From the NCBI GenBank assembly GCA_015680685.1, contig MNCI01006817.1, forward strand, positions 23,270 to 87,269: 64,000 bases of DNA, given 5' to 3'. The number at the start of each line of letters is the position of its first letter. Position 1 is the stretch's first letter. The notes beneath the pieces were generated by a model, which worked only from the letters and a program-made list of their open reading frames with translations, was not told the DNA's origin and did no database searches. This stretch comes from Gnetum montanum. Its lineage: Eukaryota > Streptophyta > Gnetopsida > Gnetales > Gnetaceae. The translations under genes were made by a program, and so were the position numbers. This document shows positions 34,196 to 44,900 of this stretch, piece by piece.

Positions 34196-34800
34196 GGGCT
34201 AAACCTTTTTTGGGTTTTGTTGCCAAGGACAAATTTTTATTATCTCATTGAATGAAGCATTTGGAGATTTCAGCAAACTGATTAGTGAGGAATGTTGTAG
34301 GAGATGTCACAAGGTAATAATACATCAATGTCAAACATATATTTTCATTGTACACTAGGTATGAAAGGTTGTGTGATTATGGCTCAAAAAGAGTAATGGA
34401 AATGATATGGGGTAAGCATTATTGGCATGTTCAAATAAGCTAATCAAATCTCATGTATTAAGATTATGTGGTAAATCACTATTGTGATGATTCATACCTC
34501 TACAATGATTCTAGGTTCATCCTACAAACATTACTTAGAGAGAACAAGAAAAAAAATCAAATAATACATGAGGATTACAAGAGATAAAGTGAAAGAACAA
34601 GAAAACATTAGCCACCATGAGATATAATTAGTGGAGGTTAAGAACATTGTATTGTGATTTGAAAATTTATACAAAATTTGTAATGTGGTGAAACCAAAGA
34701 TAAGAGTTCATGCACACTTGCTTACTACAAGTCATAAGGTTTATTCATGTCATGCATGCATCTAAAATTTGCAAATAAAGGAAAACAAACACTAGGAGAA
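33700..34800. other. unassigned repeat DNA with a (TC)n microsatellite
   Basis: No coding signal recognised. It holds the dinucleotide run at 34161-34191 and otherwise AT-rich sequence. Confidence 0.5.
34161..34191. repeat. (TC)n microsatellite
   Basis: Fifteen and a half perfect TC units. Confidence 0.98.
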
Positions 34801-37800
34801 AATGACTTAGGGTTAGATATAATAAGGTTTAAGATAGGAATGGTTGACTAGGTTGGAAAATTCATTCCCATCTAGATCTTCTATTGTAAAAGCTCCATTA
34901 CCATAAGCTTTGGTCACCAATCAAGGCCCTTCCTAGTTAGCTAAATATTTTTCCATGTTTTCATGAACAATTTTAAGGAGTAGGTTCCTTTTTTGACGTT
35001 TCATCAATTTGGATCATTGTGTTAGTGCTATGTTTGCTTCTCTTGGTATTGTTTAATGTGAGCAAGTATTTGTATTTGTTGCTCTTCCATTGAATCTAAA
35101 TCAACATATGTAGTTCACTATTCTACTCATCATTGATATACTAAGACAAAGCTACCCTTAAAGATGGAACTTGCAATTAAAGAGGAAAAATAGCTTTAGA
35201 TCTATAAAATAGACTATATGGTGTGATACTAGTTGCTATTCAAAATGTTGTTCTATAGGCCCATAATGCATACAAGAGTTGTTCATGCCACCTATGTTTG
35301 CTATTGTTTAACATTTTGTTAAGAAGGTTGATGATAACTTTGTTGTTAGCTTTAGCTTGACCATTTTCTTATGGATAGTAAGGTGAAGAGAAAGAATTTT
35401 TAATGTGTAATTGATGACAAAAGACTTGCATCTCGTTACTACTAAATTATGGTCCATTATTAATAATAATGACTAGAGGTAGCCCAAAATGTGACTCTAT
35501 GTTGACTAGGATGAATTTGTAGACTTGGTTTTCTTAAAGTAATAACTTCAGCTTATTTCATGAAATACTTAGTTGTAGTGATAATAAAGCTATTTACTAT
35601 AAAGGACTTAGGCATTATAGGTCTATTGATGTCAATTTTCCTTTGTTGAAATGACCATATGATTGAAGTAGTATGTAATTCGGTTGGTGGCACGTGTATA
35701 AGGTTGTTTTTTCATTGAAAAATGTCACACATTTTTACCTTTTAAATACAATAATTTTTCATATAAGGCCAATAGTAGCCTAGGTATTAAATATTAGTAG
35801 CCATGGCTCTAGGTCCTATATGTCCTTCACATATACCATTGTGTACCTGTTGTAGGACTAGATGGGCTTCTACATTGCTTAAGAATACTCATAATATGTC
35901 ATCATAGGAGTTTAGACATAATATATTATCAAACATAATGATATATTATTTGGATCATATACGTATAACATTTTTTTAAGAAATAGTTAGGTTTTATAGA
36001 GGTTCATCATGCATGAGATAGAACTTGAATTCATCATACCATTTTTGTTGAGAAAAGTTATCTATAGTTATTATGGAATTGCTTTAGTGTTTTGTGTGAT
36101 GGGATAAGAAAAAGTTTTTCTCATGGAAGGTAACTTGCTAAACGCATTAGGCATCACACTTAAGGCTAAGGTAGAAACAATATCAACAAGTATACTTTCT
36201 ATTTGGGGAATGTGTTGAATATCAACATTTGTGAATTGTTGAATGAGCATCTTAGCTAGGCCACAGTATACTTGCAAGTGTTTGAATTTACAAGTGTATA
36301 TTTTGATTAGTTGGTTGACCACTAATTAAGAATCATATTTTACAATAAAGCATGTAAATCCATGGTCATGAGCTATCATGAATCCTGTGATAGGCATGCT
36401 CATATTCTACCATATTGTTGGTGCAATGGAACTCAAATTGATAGGAAAAATGTTTGAATTTACAAGAGGAAAGTATGACGATGATAGAGGTACTAGCTTC
36501 ATGTGTGGTTGAATCTCTATCAAAGTGTATAATGGCCTCATAACCTTTGGGCACATTATTTATAACATTGACATTCTCATCAAGAAACTCAAGATCTATG
36601 ACTACATTGTTCTCAATTAGAGAAGTGGTTAATTATATGGCTATGCTTGGTCTTTAGTTGAAGCTTGTATCACATAGGATAGGTCAAAATCATCTATTAT
36701 AGCTTTCCATCAGGATATTTGACTACTCTTATAGATGTTTGGTGTGATGGTCCTTAATATATTATCTTTACATATAATATTGACTTGACTCATAAAGAAG
36801 TAATATCTCCATTTCTTGAAGGAAAAGACTAATTTTAAGTAATGTTTTTCAACTTTGGTGTATCAAGTCTCATAAGCTATCAATGCATGGATTAAATAAT
36901 AGGTAGGTAACTCTACTCCATTGTCTTATTTTTGATAGAGCAAGGAATCTATGGATATGTTAGAGATTGTAAGGTATATGAAGTATGATTTCTTCTTAGG
37001 TGGATAGACAGTTGACAACTTAACTAACTCTTTCTTAATATTGTCAAAGGCTTCTTGGCATTAATTTGTCCATTCATAATAAGCTCCTTTATTAAGAAAG
37101 TACTACATGGATTATAACTTATCCATAAGTCTCAAGATGATCCTATGAATAAACTGTAATCTACCTTGGAAACTATGTAATTCCTTAAGATTACTAGGTG
37201 CCAAAAAGTTGGTTATAGATTTAACATTGTCATTATTAACACATATTTCTACTTTAGAGAATATAAAGCTAAGCATCTTTTCAGTTTTAACATCAAAGAT
37301 ATAATTCTAAGGATTGAGTCTAAGTTCATATTTGAGAAAATGTTGAAGAACTATATTTAGGTCTTTTGCATGATCACTGGGTACCTTAGACTTTACAGAG
37401 ATATCATCAACATAGTCATTGAGTAGGCCTACCATGTAATCACTAAAGATATAGGTCATGGCTTGTTGGTAGGTCACTCCTACATTCTTTCAGTCAAGAG
37501 GCATCATAGTGTATTAAAAGGTTTTCCAAGGGGTCATGAAGATTATATAAAGTTGATGTTTTAGATTAATCCTAAGTTGGTTGTATCTTGAGAATCCATC
37601 CATAAAGGATAACAATGCATGACTGATAGTAGTATTGATGAGTTGATCAATGTTAGGAAACCAAAATTCATCCTTAATATTTTCTTTGTTGAAGTCATGG
37701 AAATCAATACATATTCAAATGCTTTGATTCTTCTTGGGTACTACCATTATGTTGAACACCTAATTATCATAGTCAATAGCTCAAATGAAATCTTCTTGGT

Positions 37801-38270
37801 AAAGCTGTTTGATCTCATCTCAAACTACTAAGGCTAAATCTGCTCTACTCTTACAAACCTTTTGTTTGATATGCTTAATGCTAGGATCAAGTATTATATT
37901 ATGCTGAACTAGGAGTGGATTGAGTCTAGACATGTCTTCGTAAGATCATACAAAGGTTTTAATGTTAGCTTGTAGGACCTTGGTGATGTCTTGGGCAAGT
38001 TGAGTAACTAGTAAGAAGCTTAGTTTTAAGGTTTTCTCCTCACCATGATGGGTTGTAATGGGGAATTTAATTAAGAAAACCTCTTTTATGCTTTTGACTT
38101 CTAAATCGAGAGTTTTGACTATGTAAACAAACCATTCTAGGATTTTCTCTATTGAGGCTATGTGGTCAAAAAGGACTCTAGGTACAAGATATAGACATTC
38201 AAGGGTAATTGGTTGAACACCATTATTCAAAGGTTCATTTAGGGGGACCAATGATGAAGATCCAATCACT
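34800..38270 (-). pseudogene. Ty3/gypsy pol remnant (Tat-like), minus strand
   Basis: From 38270 downward: RT with AWSYEDM, FNMVVVPKK, ICIDFHDFN, LLSFMDGFSRYNQL, VGVTYQQAMTYIF and the catalytic YVDDISVKSK (about 37420-37390); RNase H; then a second RNase H-like block (HCTNNMVEYEHAYHRI; CKFKHLQVYCG; IQHIPQIES), as in the Tat branch with its extra RNase H. Integrase follows with HNGICEGHIGPRAMA, YLGYYWPYM, ANWEGP-like sequence and KAYGNGAFTIEDLDGNEF (about 34905-34850). No LTR, PBS or gag could be assigned to it. Broken at many sites and inactive. It abuts, head to head, the plus-strand gag at 38460. Confidence 0.8.
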
Positions 38271-38459
38271 CATATAACACACTTGCAATGTTGGAACCTT
38301 AAAGTGGAGATAGAACTAAGATGATTGCCTTTAGATCAACCTTGAAAGATAAAGCTAATTTTTAGCTACAAACCCTTAGGACTCAAATTAGTTCATAGGA
38401 CGAATTCAAGGTTATCTTTCTCCAAAGGTTTCTTTCAAATTATAGGCTTTACTCATTAA

Positions 38460-39574
38460 GGAAGAAAATAATGAGTTTCATGCAATAAGAAGATGAGGAT
38501 TATGAGAGTACTTTGATAGGTTCAAAGGGTTGTGCTTAAAAAATCCCAACCATGGATTCTTAGCCCACCAACTTATCCAAATCTTTGTAGAAGGCCTCTT
38601 ACCATATTGTAGGCAAAATGTTGACTTTGCATGTGGTGGAAATATATTTAATGTAACATTAAAGGATGGCTAGAGGATAATAGATTCATTGGTTAATCAA
38701 AGTAAGAGATGGCCAAAACCCAACGTCATCCAAGGCATGACTCAACAAACCGAATAATTAAATAAAAAAGTGAATGAGTTGATAGATTTAATAAAGAAGC
38801 ATACCCATCTGGTGCAAAGTGAAGTATGTAACCTTTGTGGTAGCTAACATCATGATTGCACCACTTACCTAGCCTTAGCATATTATCATGAGGAAGTACA
38901 AGAATCATTGAAGGTTTTTTAGTAATATAGAAGCCAACCAATAGTCACATTCCAACAAAGATAAATGTCTAATGATTTATATTTGCATATTATTCTAGAA
39001 TAAGCTATAAAAGACACATCTCTTTATGCTAAATACTTAAGGGAATCATGCATGAAAAAGAGAAAAGAAAAGATTTCTGGACAAGTTTATTTGGTTGATA
39101 ATTTGTCTTAACTTATAAAAAGCCAAGAAGTTTCAAAATATCAAGATCTTTTCCACAATTCCAATTATGATAAATGGGCAAAATATTGAGAATGCACTAT
39201 TGGATCTAGGAGCTAACATCAATATTATGCCACTTGAAATTATTAGGTTATTTGATTTAGAGGAGATAAGGAAGGTAAATATGACAATATCTTTGGCTAA
39301 TGATTCCAATGTAAAACTCATATAAGTAGTGGAAGATTTAATATTGCAGGCTGAAAGAGGAAAATATGTAGTTAAATTTGTTATGTTGGAAGTACAAGAT
39401 CTAGATTGTTTCCCCATCATATTAGGTAGACCTTAGTTAGCAATAGCTAATGCTGTAATCAATTGTAGATCAAGGTAAATTTAATTTTCTTTTGTCAATC
39501 TTACTTTCATAATTAATATATATGATAAGGAAAAGAAGAAATGATTGAATCAAGATATAAAATAATTAAGAATG
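38460..39574 (+). pseudogene. gag end and protease of an Athila-like element (5' half of a split element)
   Basis: Broken frames give FDRFKGLCLKNPNHGFLAH and GLLPYCRQNVDFACGG, typical of Athila gag. A probable zinc knuckle (CNLCGS, stop, HHDC) follows. Next comes an aspartic protease, INGQNIENALLDLGANINIM (active-site DSG now DLG), with the closing DCFPIILGRP (about 39405-39435). The reading is interrupted at 39574 by the element at 39580-44900 and resumes at 44906, where the protease-to-RT linker continues. Confidence 0.8.
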
Positions 39575-39579
39575 CTCTA
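39575..39579. repeat. target-site duplication CTCTA (left copy)
   Basis: CTCTA directly precedes the LTR at 39580 and recurs at 44901-44905, directly after the other end. It proves that 39580-44900 was inserted as one unit. Confidence 0.95.
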
Positions 39580-40580
39580 TGATGAGTGGCAAGGTACCCC
39601 CTACACCCAATCATACAAATCACAAGCATTCATGCACGATCCAATCGAATCTTGTGGATGGGACTATTTGTGGCATCTAGATGGTTATGCCTTGATCATA
39701 GTTTGCTATCTTCCCGCTTGGACTAGTGGTAGCTTTGTGACATATGGTTTAGTCTAGAGTGAGGCATATGATTCTTGAAGTTGTTTTAGCCTTATGCTAA
39801 TCTGAACAATAATAAAGAAATCATTTGTTTAAACTAATTAACAATGAAAAGTAAAGTCTAAAATAGCCTATGGGCGATGAATGTCTATTCCCAGCTTATC
39901 ATACACATCTTGAACCCATGTATCCACTACTGGGATTACTAAGCATTGTGCTACTAGGTGAACCAAGTAATAACATTGCTGGGATTACCAAGCGAATGCG
40001 TGTTTATGCTTAAAACTGGTCGCTCTCATTTTGTCAATTCATTAACATGCATGGAAACACAAATATTAACTAAGTACATGGAATATAAATTGCATTAAAA
40101 GTAAATTTAATGTAAGTCAAAGTGCAGCAATGAATAAGAATCAATCTTGATCTTATTATCATTCATGAAATGTGTCTAGGTACATTGCCACTCAAATAAG
40201 ATGCTAAACAACTGACTCAAATTCACATTACAGGCACTCACTGACTATTCTCTAAGATTAAAAAATAAAATTACAAGAGTTTGGCTACTCTATTGACAAA
40301 ATAATTGCATAAACATGGTTGTGAGTGCATATTTATAGGTTTTATTACTAGGCTACATCAACGGGGCCTTGTCGACACATGATACGATGTGTTGATGGGG
40401 CCATGTCGATGGGGCCTTGTTGGTGAGGTCTAATTAATGGGACCTTGTTATCAGAGCCTTGTTGTTAGAGCCTTGTTATCAAAGCCTTGTTATTGGGGCT
40501 AGGACATCAAAGTTAAGATATTAAAGCTAACCAAAAAGTTAACTTTTTATTAGATAACCTAGCCAATTGATGACTCATCA
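39580..40580 (-). repeat. 3' LTR of the gag-only element
   Basis: 1001 bp, with ends TGATGAGTGG ... GACTCATCA on the plus strand. It is colinear with 43852-44900: GTTATGCCTTGATC, CTTGGACTAGTGGTAGC, GAGGCATATGATTCTTG and a second block with AACCAAGTAATAA. U3 (40350-40500) carries GGGGCCTTGTCGAC-type repeats next to TATTTATAGG (TATA on the minus strand). Confidence 0.9.
40359..40500. repeat. U3 array of GGCCTTGTCGAC / GCCTTGTT words
   Basis: About ten imperfect copies of a 12-18 bp word (GGGGCCTTGTCGACACATG, GGGGCCATGTCGATG, GAGCCTTGTTGTTAGA) in 140 bp. The same class of array stands at 44636-44825 in the partner LTR, where GTCGAC/ATCGAC palindromes are clearer (GTGTCGACAAGGCCTCGTCG). Confidence 0.75.
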
Positions 40581-42050
40581 TACCCCCATGACTAAATAAA
40601 AACTTGTGCTCATGTTAACAGGATAGGAATGAGCTGTCCTTACAAAATTGAATAGGTATGGAATTATTGATTGAAGCTACTATGGATGGACTCTGAGTGC
40701 CACATCACAAAATTTGGTTTGAGTGGATGCATAAAAAAATGATAGAGTGACAAAAAGACTAGCTAGGCTTTGAAGATTACAAAATTTACAGAGGTCTCTA
40801 AGAATTTGCTAAAGATGATTCTTCTTGTTGCTGCTAGTGGTGGCAGACTTCCAACCTAGATTGTTATGTCAATGCTTCTCTAGTTATGTGCAAAATTCTT
40901 GAAGGATGGACTAAAATTTCTTCTCATCATCTTATGGATCTAGTAAACATGTGGTGATTGAGCTACTATCTTGTATGTCATACAATTTGTCCATTGGCAT
41001 ATCCTCTGTTGTGCCTCACTTGGCTTCATTTCCATGCCTAGCAAAAGACCTTCTTCCTTAGGGATTTCTTTTAGCATCACCTATAGTCATCAATGGATCA
41101 ACATTAGTTTTGGTAAATTTGGTCAATTTTCCTTACTAATTAACCCTTTTCAAATCCCTTAGTTTTCATTTAAGCACAAGGTGATGACAACATACTATGC
41201 CCAAGGCTATGAGGTAACTAAAATCATCAAGCTGTTCACATTATTTTGTTCAATTACTATTAGTTACCATGATGTTTGAAAATAGGATGTTAGAAAATTT
41301 TCAAAATTTTAAAGAAAACATCCCTAGCCTTCATGACTAGTAAGCGTAAATCTGGAAGCACACAAGTTTTCAAACAATTGAAACCAAAGGTTTTATTTAG
41401 AAGATGGCCAAGAAATATTAAACTTTAATGATATTTTAACAAAAAAGTAGGAAAAAGGGAAAAAGGTAATTGAAAGTGATGAGAAGTAGTCCCAAAATTA
41501 TGCATAAATTCATAGAAACTATCATTGATGTTTTAGAAGATGTGAAGGTTAGTTCAATGTTATGATCAACAAAATTTATGCAAGTGGGTCAACCCCAAAG
41601 CATGCTCTTACCATAATGCCCTTACATAACCAATTCTATAGATGTTCGTGGGCACCTGAGAAGTTAGATGTAGACCATGCCTTTGTTTCAAACAACACAC
41701 AACTATCGTGGCTAGGATGTTGTACTATATTACACAAAACCAAAAGGCTCATAATCATATGTAGTAGTAAGGTGAATAATGGGATGAGAAGGGATTATAG
41801 AGAGTGGGATGTAAGGTACTTGACCATGTCCACAATAGGTTCTTGTGATAAGTGTGATTGAAATGATCAACATACCTATCCATCCAAGTTCAAACCAAGT
41901 CCATACCATGAACAATGACCTTGCATTGATGTGTTGCATTCTACCAACCACCATGAGTCCAAAACCACCTCAAAGAACAATCATCATTCCAACAAGAGAA
42001 GAAAAGAGAGAAATGAAGGAAGGGCCTTAGTTAGAGGCACATCTTTAGGC
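40581..42050 (-). mobile_element. non-coding 3' internal region and PPT of the gag-only element
   Basis: Contains the PPT complement TACCCCCATGA (40581-40591). Blocks at about 41570-41640 and 42040-42080 match other members at 28741-28790, 1380-1450 and 850-960. Open pieces at 41562-42030 show no protein family. Long conserved non-coding DNA between the last ORF and the PPT is typical of Athila relatives. Confidence 0.65.
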
Positions 42051-42126
42051 ATGGGTAACATGACTTTCCAGCCCCATAACTAGTGCTTGTAGCCCATTAT
42101 TGTGCCTAAGGGATGTGCTTTGAATT

Positions 42127-42157
42127 CTTATTATTATTATTATTATTATTATTATTT
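42127..42157. repeat. (TTA)n microsatellite
   Basis: About ten TTA/ATT units followed by TTTC repeats to about 42170. They make the apparent poly-Tyr or poly-Ile open frames on either strand. Confidence 0.95.
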
Positions 42158-42908
42158 CTTTCTTTCTTTTTTCTTGAATGATTTTTTTTGTTTTTTGTTT
42201 TTTGAATTTTTGGATGGGAACCACACCATGCAAAGACAAAGCTTCCTCTTCTTCTATAGCCATTTTTCCTATTTTTCGATAAGTGTTCCTAACTATTTCT
42301 TGGTTCTTCTTCGTCTATTTATTGTGATCACCTAATTCATTTCATGTTACCTTTTACTCTACAGTTTCTACAAAAGTTATAGCTTTTTCATTTATCCACT
42401 TTGACATCCTATTTAGCCTTGCCTAGGGTTCATTAAGATATTGTTGCAGTGGCAAGGTTTGTTGTGAAATCACCTCATCGAGAGCTACCTCTTTTTCCTC
42501 ATCATAGATATGGGCCCTTTTCCTTTGAAGAGTTGGATCCCAATTATTTTCCTCTACATTCTCTAATTTACATAGCTCTCCTTCTTCTTTTGCCACCTAC
42601 TCGATTAGCCTTTGTATGTAATGGGCTTTTAGTTCATATAATTGACCTTGAGCATACATACCAAGAGTCTCCCTTGTTTCATTATGAAGCCAATCTATGA
42701 TGTGGAAAATTTTCTCTTTTTGAGAGAAATCATGGCTGAGACATCTATGTAGTAGCGAATAGTATCTATCCAAGGCCACATCCAAGGGTTCATGATTTTC
42801 TTGCTTCCACCCTTGGATTTGTTTTCTTAGGTTGGATACTCTTGCATAGGTTTGGTATTTTTTGTTGAAAAGTTCTAGCATTGTGGACCATTAGTGGATG
42901 GAACTTGG

Positions 42909-43008
42909 TTACAACGATCTATACCAACTTTCAGCTTCGTCTATTAGTGTCCTAGGGNATTACAACGATCTATACCAACTTTCAGCTTCGTCTATTAGTG
43001 TCATAGGG
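42909..43008. other. 49-bp duplication around a single N (assembly join)
   Basis: TTACAACGATCTATACC...AGGG occurs at 42909-42957 and 42960-43008, separated by N at 42958 and one base. The copies differ at one site. This looks like two contig ends joined without merging their overlap, not a biological repeat. Confidence 0.85.
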
Positions 43009-43832
43009 AAGAGCTTAAGCTTTTTCCACTTATTTTCAATATTTTGTAAGGCACAAGCATCATGGAAGGTTTGTAAGTAATTTTGTGGATAAAAATCATA
43101 GCCTTCCACAAATTTAGGGATATTATTCATATCAAACATTTTTATGCAACTTTCCCTATGATGCTTGTGGGATATCTTAACTGCCTCTATGAGCTGCATC
43201 AGCCTATTAGTGGCCAACAAGGGTTCATCATCATCAAACATGTCGTGGTGAAAAATTGTATTTCTATTTGTCGAATTATGATGATTTTGTTTATGTTCAT
43301 CTTGATGTCTTTAAGTTTTCCTTTGGGTTCAATTTCTATTCTTATTTCAACCCCATAGTGGAGCTTAATCTTTATACCTATGTTTATCTTTGTTAGAACC
43401 AGATGTTAAAGAGGAAGAGGAAGATGAGGAACTAGGAGAGTTTCTATGGCTTCTATAGTATTCCCTATGGTCTTTTTATTTATCTTTTCTAGGTTTTAAG
43501 GAGGTCCTAGGCCTTGATGACTCCCCTAGTCTAAGACTTACTTCATCTCCTCCAAGATTATTTGCCTTAGTTAAATGTATTCCCTGAGCATATTCAGGGT
43601 GGTCATGAACATATGAAACCCTTCAATGAGGTTGGTCACTCAATTTTCTTTAGTATATATCTCATTGGTTCTTAAATGAATGTTTTCTTCATACGATGCA
43701 TTATTTCTTCCTTGTGAAAGAGACATTATTGTTGGTGTATGATGTGTGTGACTTAGTATTTTCTCAAAGATAGTTTGTTAATGTGTTTATAGTAATTATG
43801 TATGATATAACTAATCTATATAACTAGCACCA

Positions 43833-43850
43833 TCCCTAGAAATGGTGACA
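43833..43850 (-). other. degraded tRNA-Asp-type PBS of the gag-only element
   Basis: On the minus strand TGTCACCATTTCTAGGGA follows the LTR tip after one base. It keeps the spacing and most of the family PBS (TGGCGCCGTTGCTGGGGA), with decay mainly at former CG sites. Confidence 0.7.
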
Positions 43851-43851
43851 A

Positions 43852-44900
43852 TGATGAGCAGCGAGGTACCCACTATGGCCAACCATATGAATCAGAAGCG
43901 TTCATGTACAATTTGGTCAAATCCCATGGATGGCACTAGTTGTGGCATCTAGATTGTTATGCCTTGATTGTAGTTTACTATCTTCCCACTTGGACTAGTG
44001 GTAGCTTTGTCATGTATGGTTTAGTCCAGAGTGAGGCATATGATTCTTGATGTTGTTTTGGCCTTATGCTACTCCTAATGATAATAAAGAAATCATTTTC
44101 TTAAACTAATTAAAAATGGAAAGTAAAGTATAAACTAGCTTATGGACAATGAGTGTTCATTCCTAGCTTGCCATACACTTCCTAAACACACGTATCCATT
44201 ACTAGGATTACCAAGTACTATGCTATTGGGCAAACCAAGTAATAATGCTATTGAGATTACCAAGAGAATACGTGTTTACACTCAAAATTGGTCATGCTCA
44301 TTCTACCAATTCATTAACATGGATGAAGACGTAAATATTAACTAAGTATATGGAATTTAAATTGCATTAAAAGTAAATTTAATCTAAGTCAAAGTCTTGT
44401 AATGAATAAGAATCAATCTTGATCTCATTGCCATTCATGGAATGTGTCTAGGTACATTGCCACTCAAATAAGATGCCATACAACTGACTCAGATCCACAC
44501 TACAAGAACTCATTGACTATTCTCTAAGATTACAAAATAAAATCACAAGAGTTTGGCTACTCTATTGACCAAAGAAGTGCATAAACAAGGCTATGGGCAC
44601 GTATTTATAGATTTTATTACTAGGCTATGTTGATGAGGCCTTGTCGATGCATGATACAATGTGTCAACGAGGCCTTATCAAAAAGGCCTCATCGACGCAT
44701 GATATGATGTGTCGACAAGGCCTCGTCGACAAAGCCTCATTGATGAGGCATAGTTAATGGGACCTTAGTATCAGAGCCTTGTTGTTGAAACCTTGTTGTT
44801 GAAGCCTTGTTATCAAGGCTAGGACATCAAAGCTAAGATATTGGAGCCAACCAAAAAGTTAAATTTTTATTAGACAGCCTAGTCAACTGATGAATCATCA
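43852..44900 (-). repeat. 5' LTR of the gag-only element
   Basis: 1049 bp, ending at its 3' side next to the PBS. Partner of 39580-40580. U3 palindrome array at about 44636-44825, then TATTTATAG (TATA, minus strand) at about 44602-44610. The outer end has TGATGATTCATCAG, a small palindrome. Confidence 0.9.

Larger units (their letters stand above)
42050..43726 (-). pseudogene. gag of the non-autonomous element
   Basis: The likely start is the ATG at 43726-43724 (MSLSQGRNNASYEEN). Capsid-like blocks follow: MNNIPKFVEGYDFYPQ, LQTFHDACALQNIENKWKKL, AESWYRSL, MLELFNKKYQTYARVSNLR, GWKQENHEPLDVALDRYYS and LHRCLSHDFSQKEKIFHII (43241-42597). It ends in a lysine-rich region near 42150. The frame is split by a few stops, and an assembly duplication with a single N at 42958 adds a false break. 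This gag is less damaged than that of the large element. Confidence 0.8.
39580..44900 (-). mobile_element. complete gag-only (non-autonomous) Athila-like LTR element
   Basis: A 5.3 kb unit with perfect CTCTA duplications (39575-39579; 44901-44905). In its own direction: 5' LTR 44900-43852, degraded tRNA-Asp PBS from about 43850, gag from about 43726 to 42050, a non-coding 3' region, PPT TCATGGGGGTA (40591-40581) and 3' LTR 40580-39580. The internal 3.27 kb has room only for gag; no protease, RT or integrase motif is seen. Gag, PBS, PPT and LTR tips match the pol-bearing element at 18334-31756, so it probably moved with proteins of that family. It sits in the protease-RT linker of an older Athila-like element. 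Confidence 0.88.

Noticed and set aside
42045-42335. Poly-Tyr and poly-Ile open frames on both strands
   Set aside because: Created by the (TTA)n microsatellite and T-rich flank.
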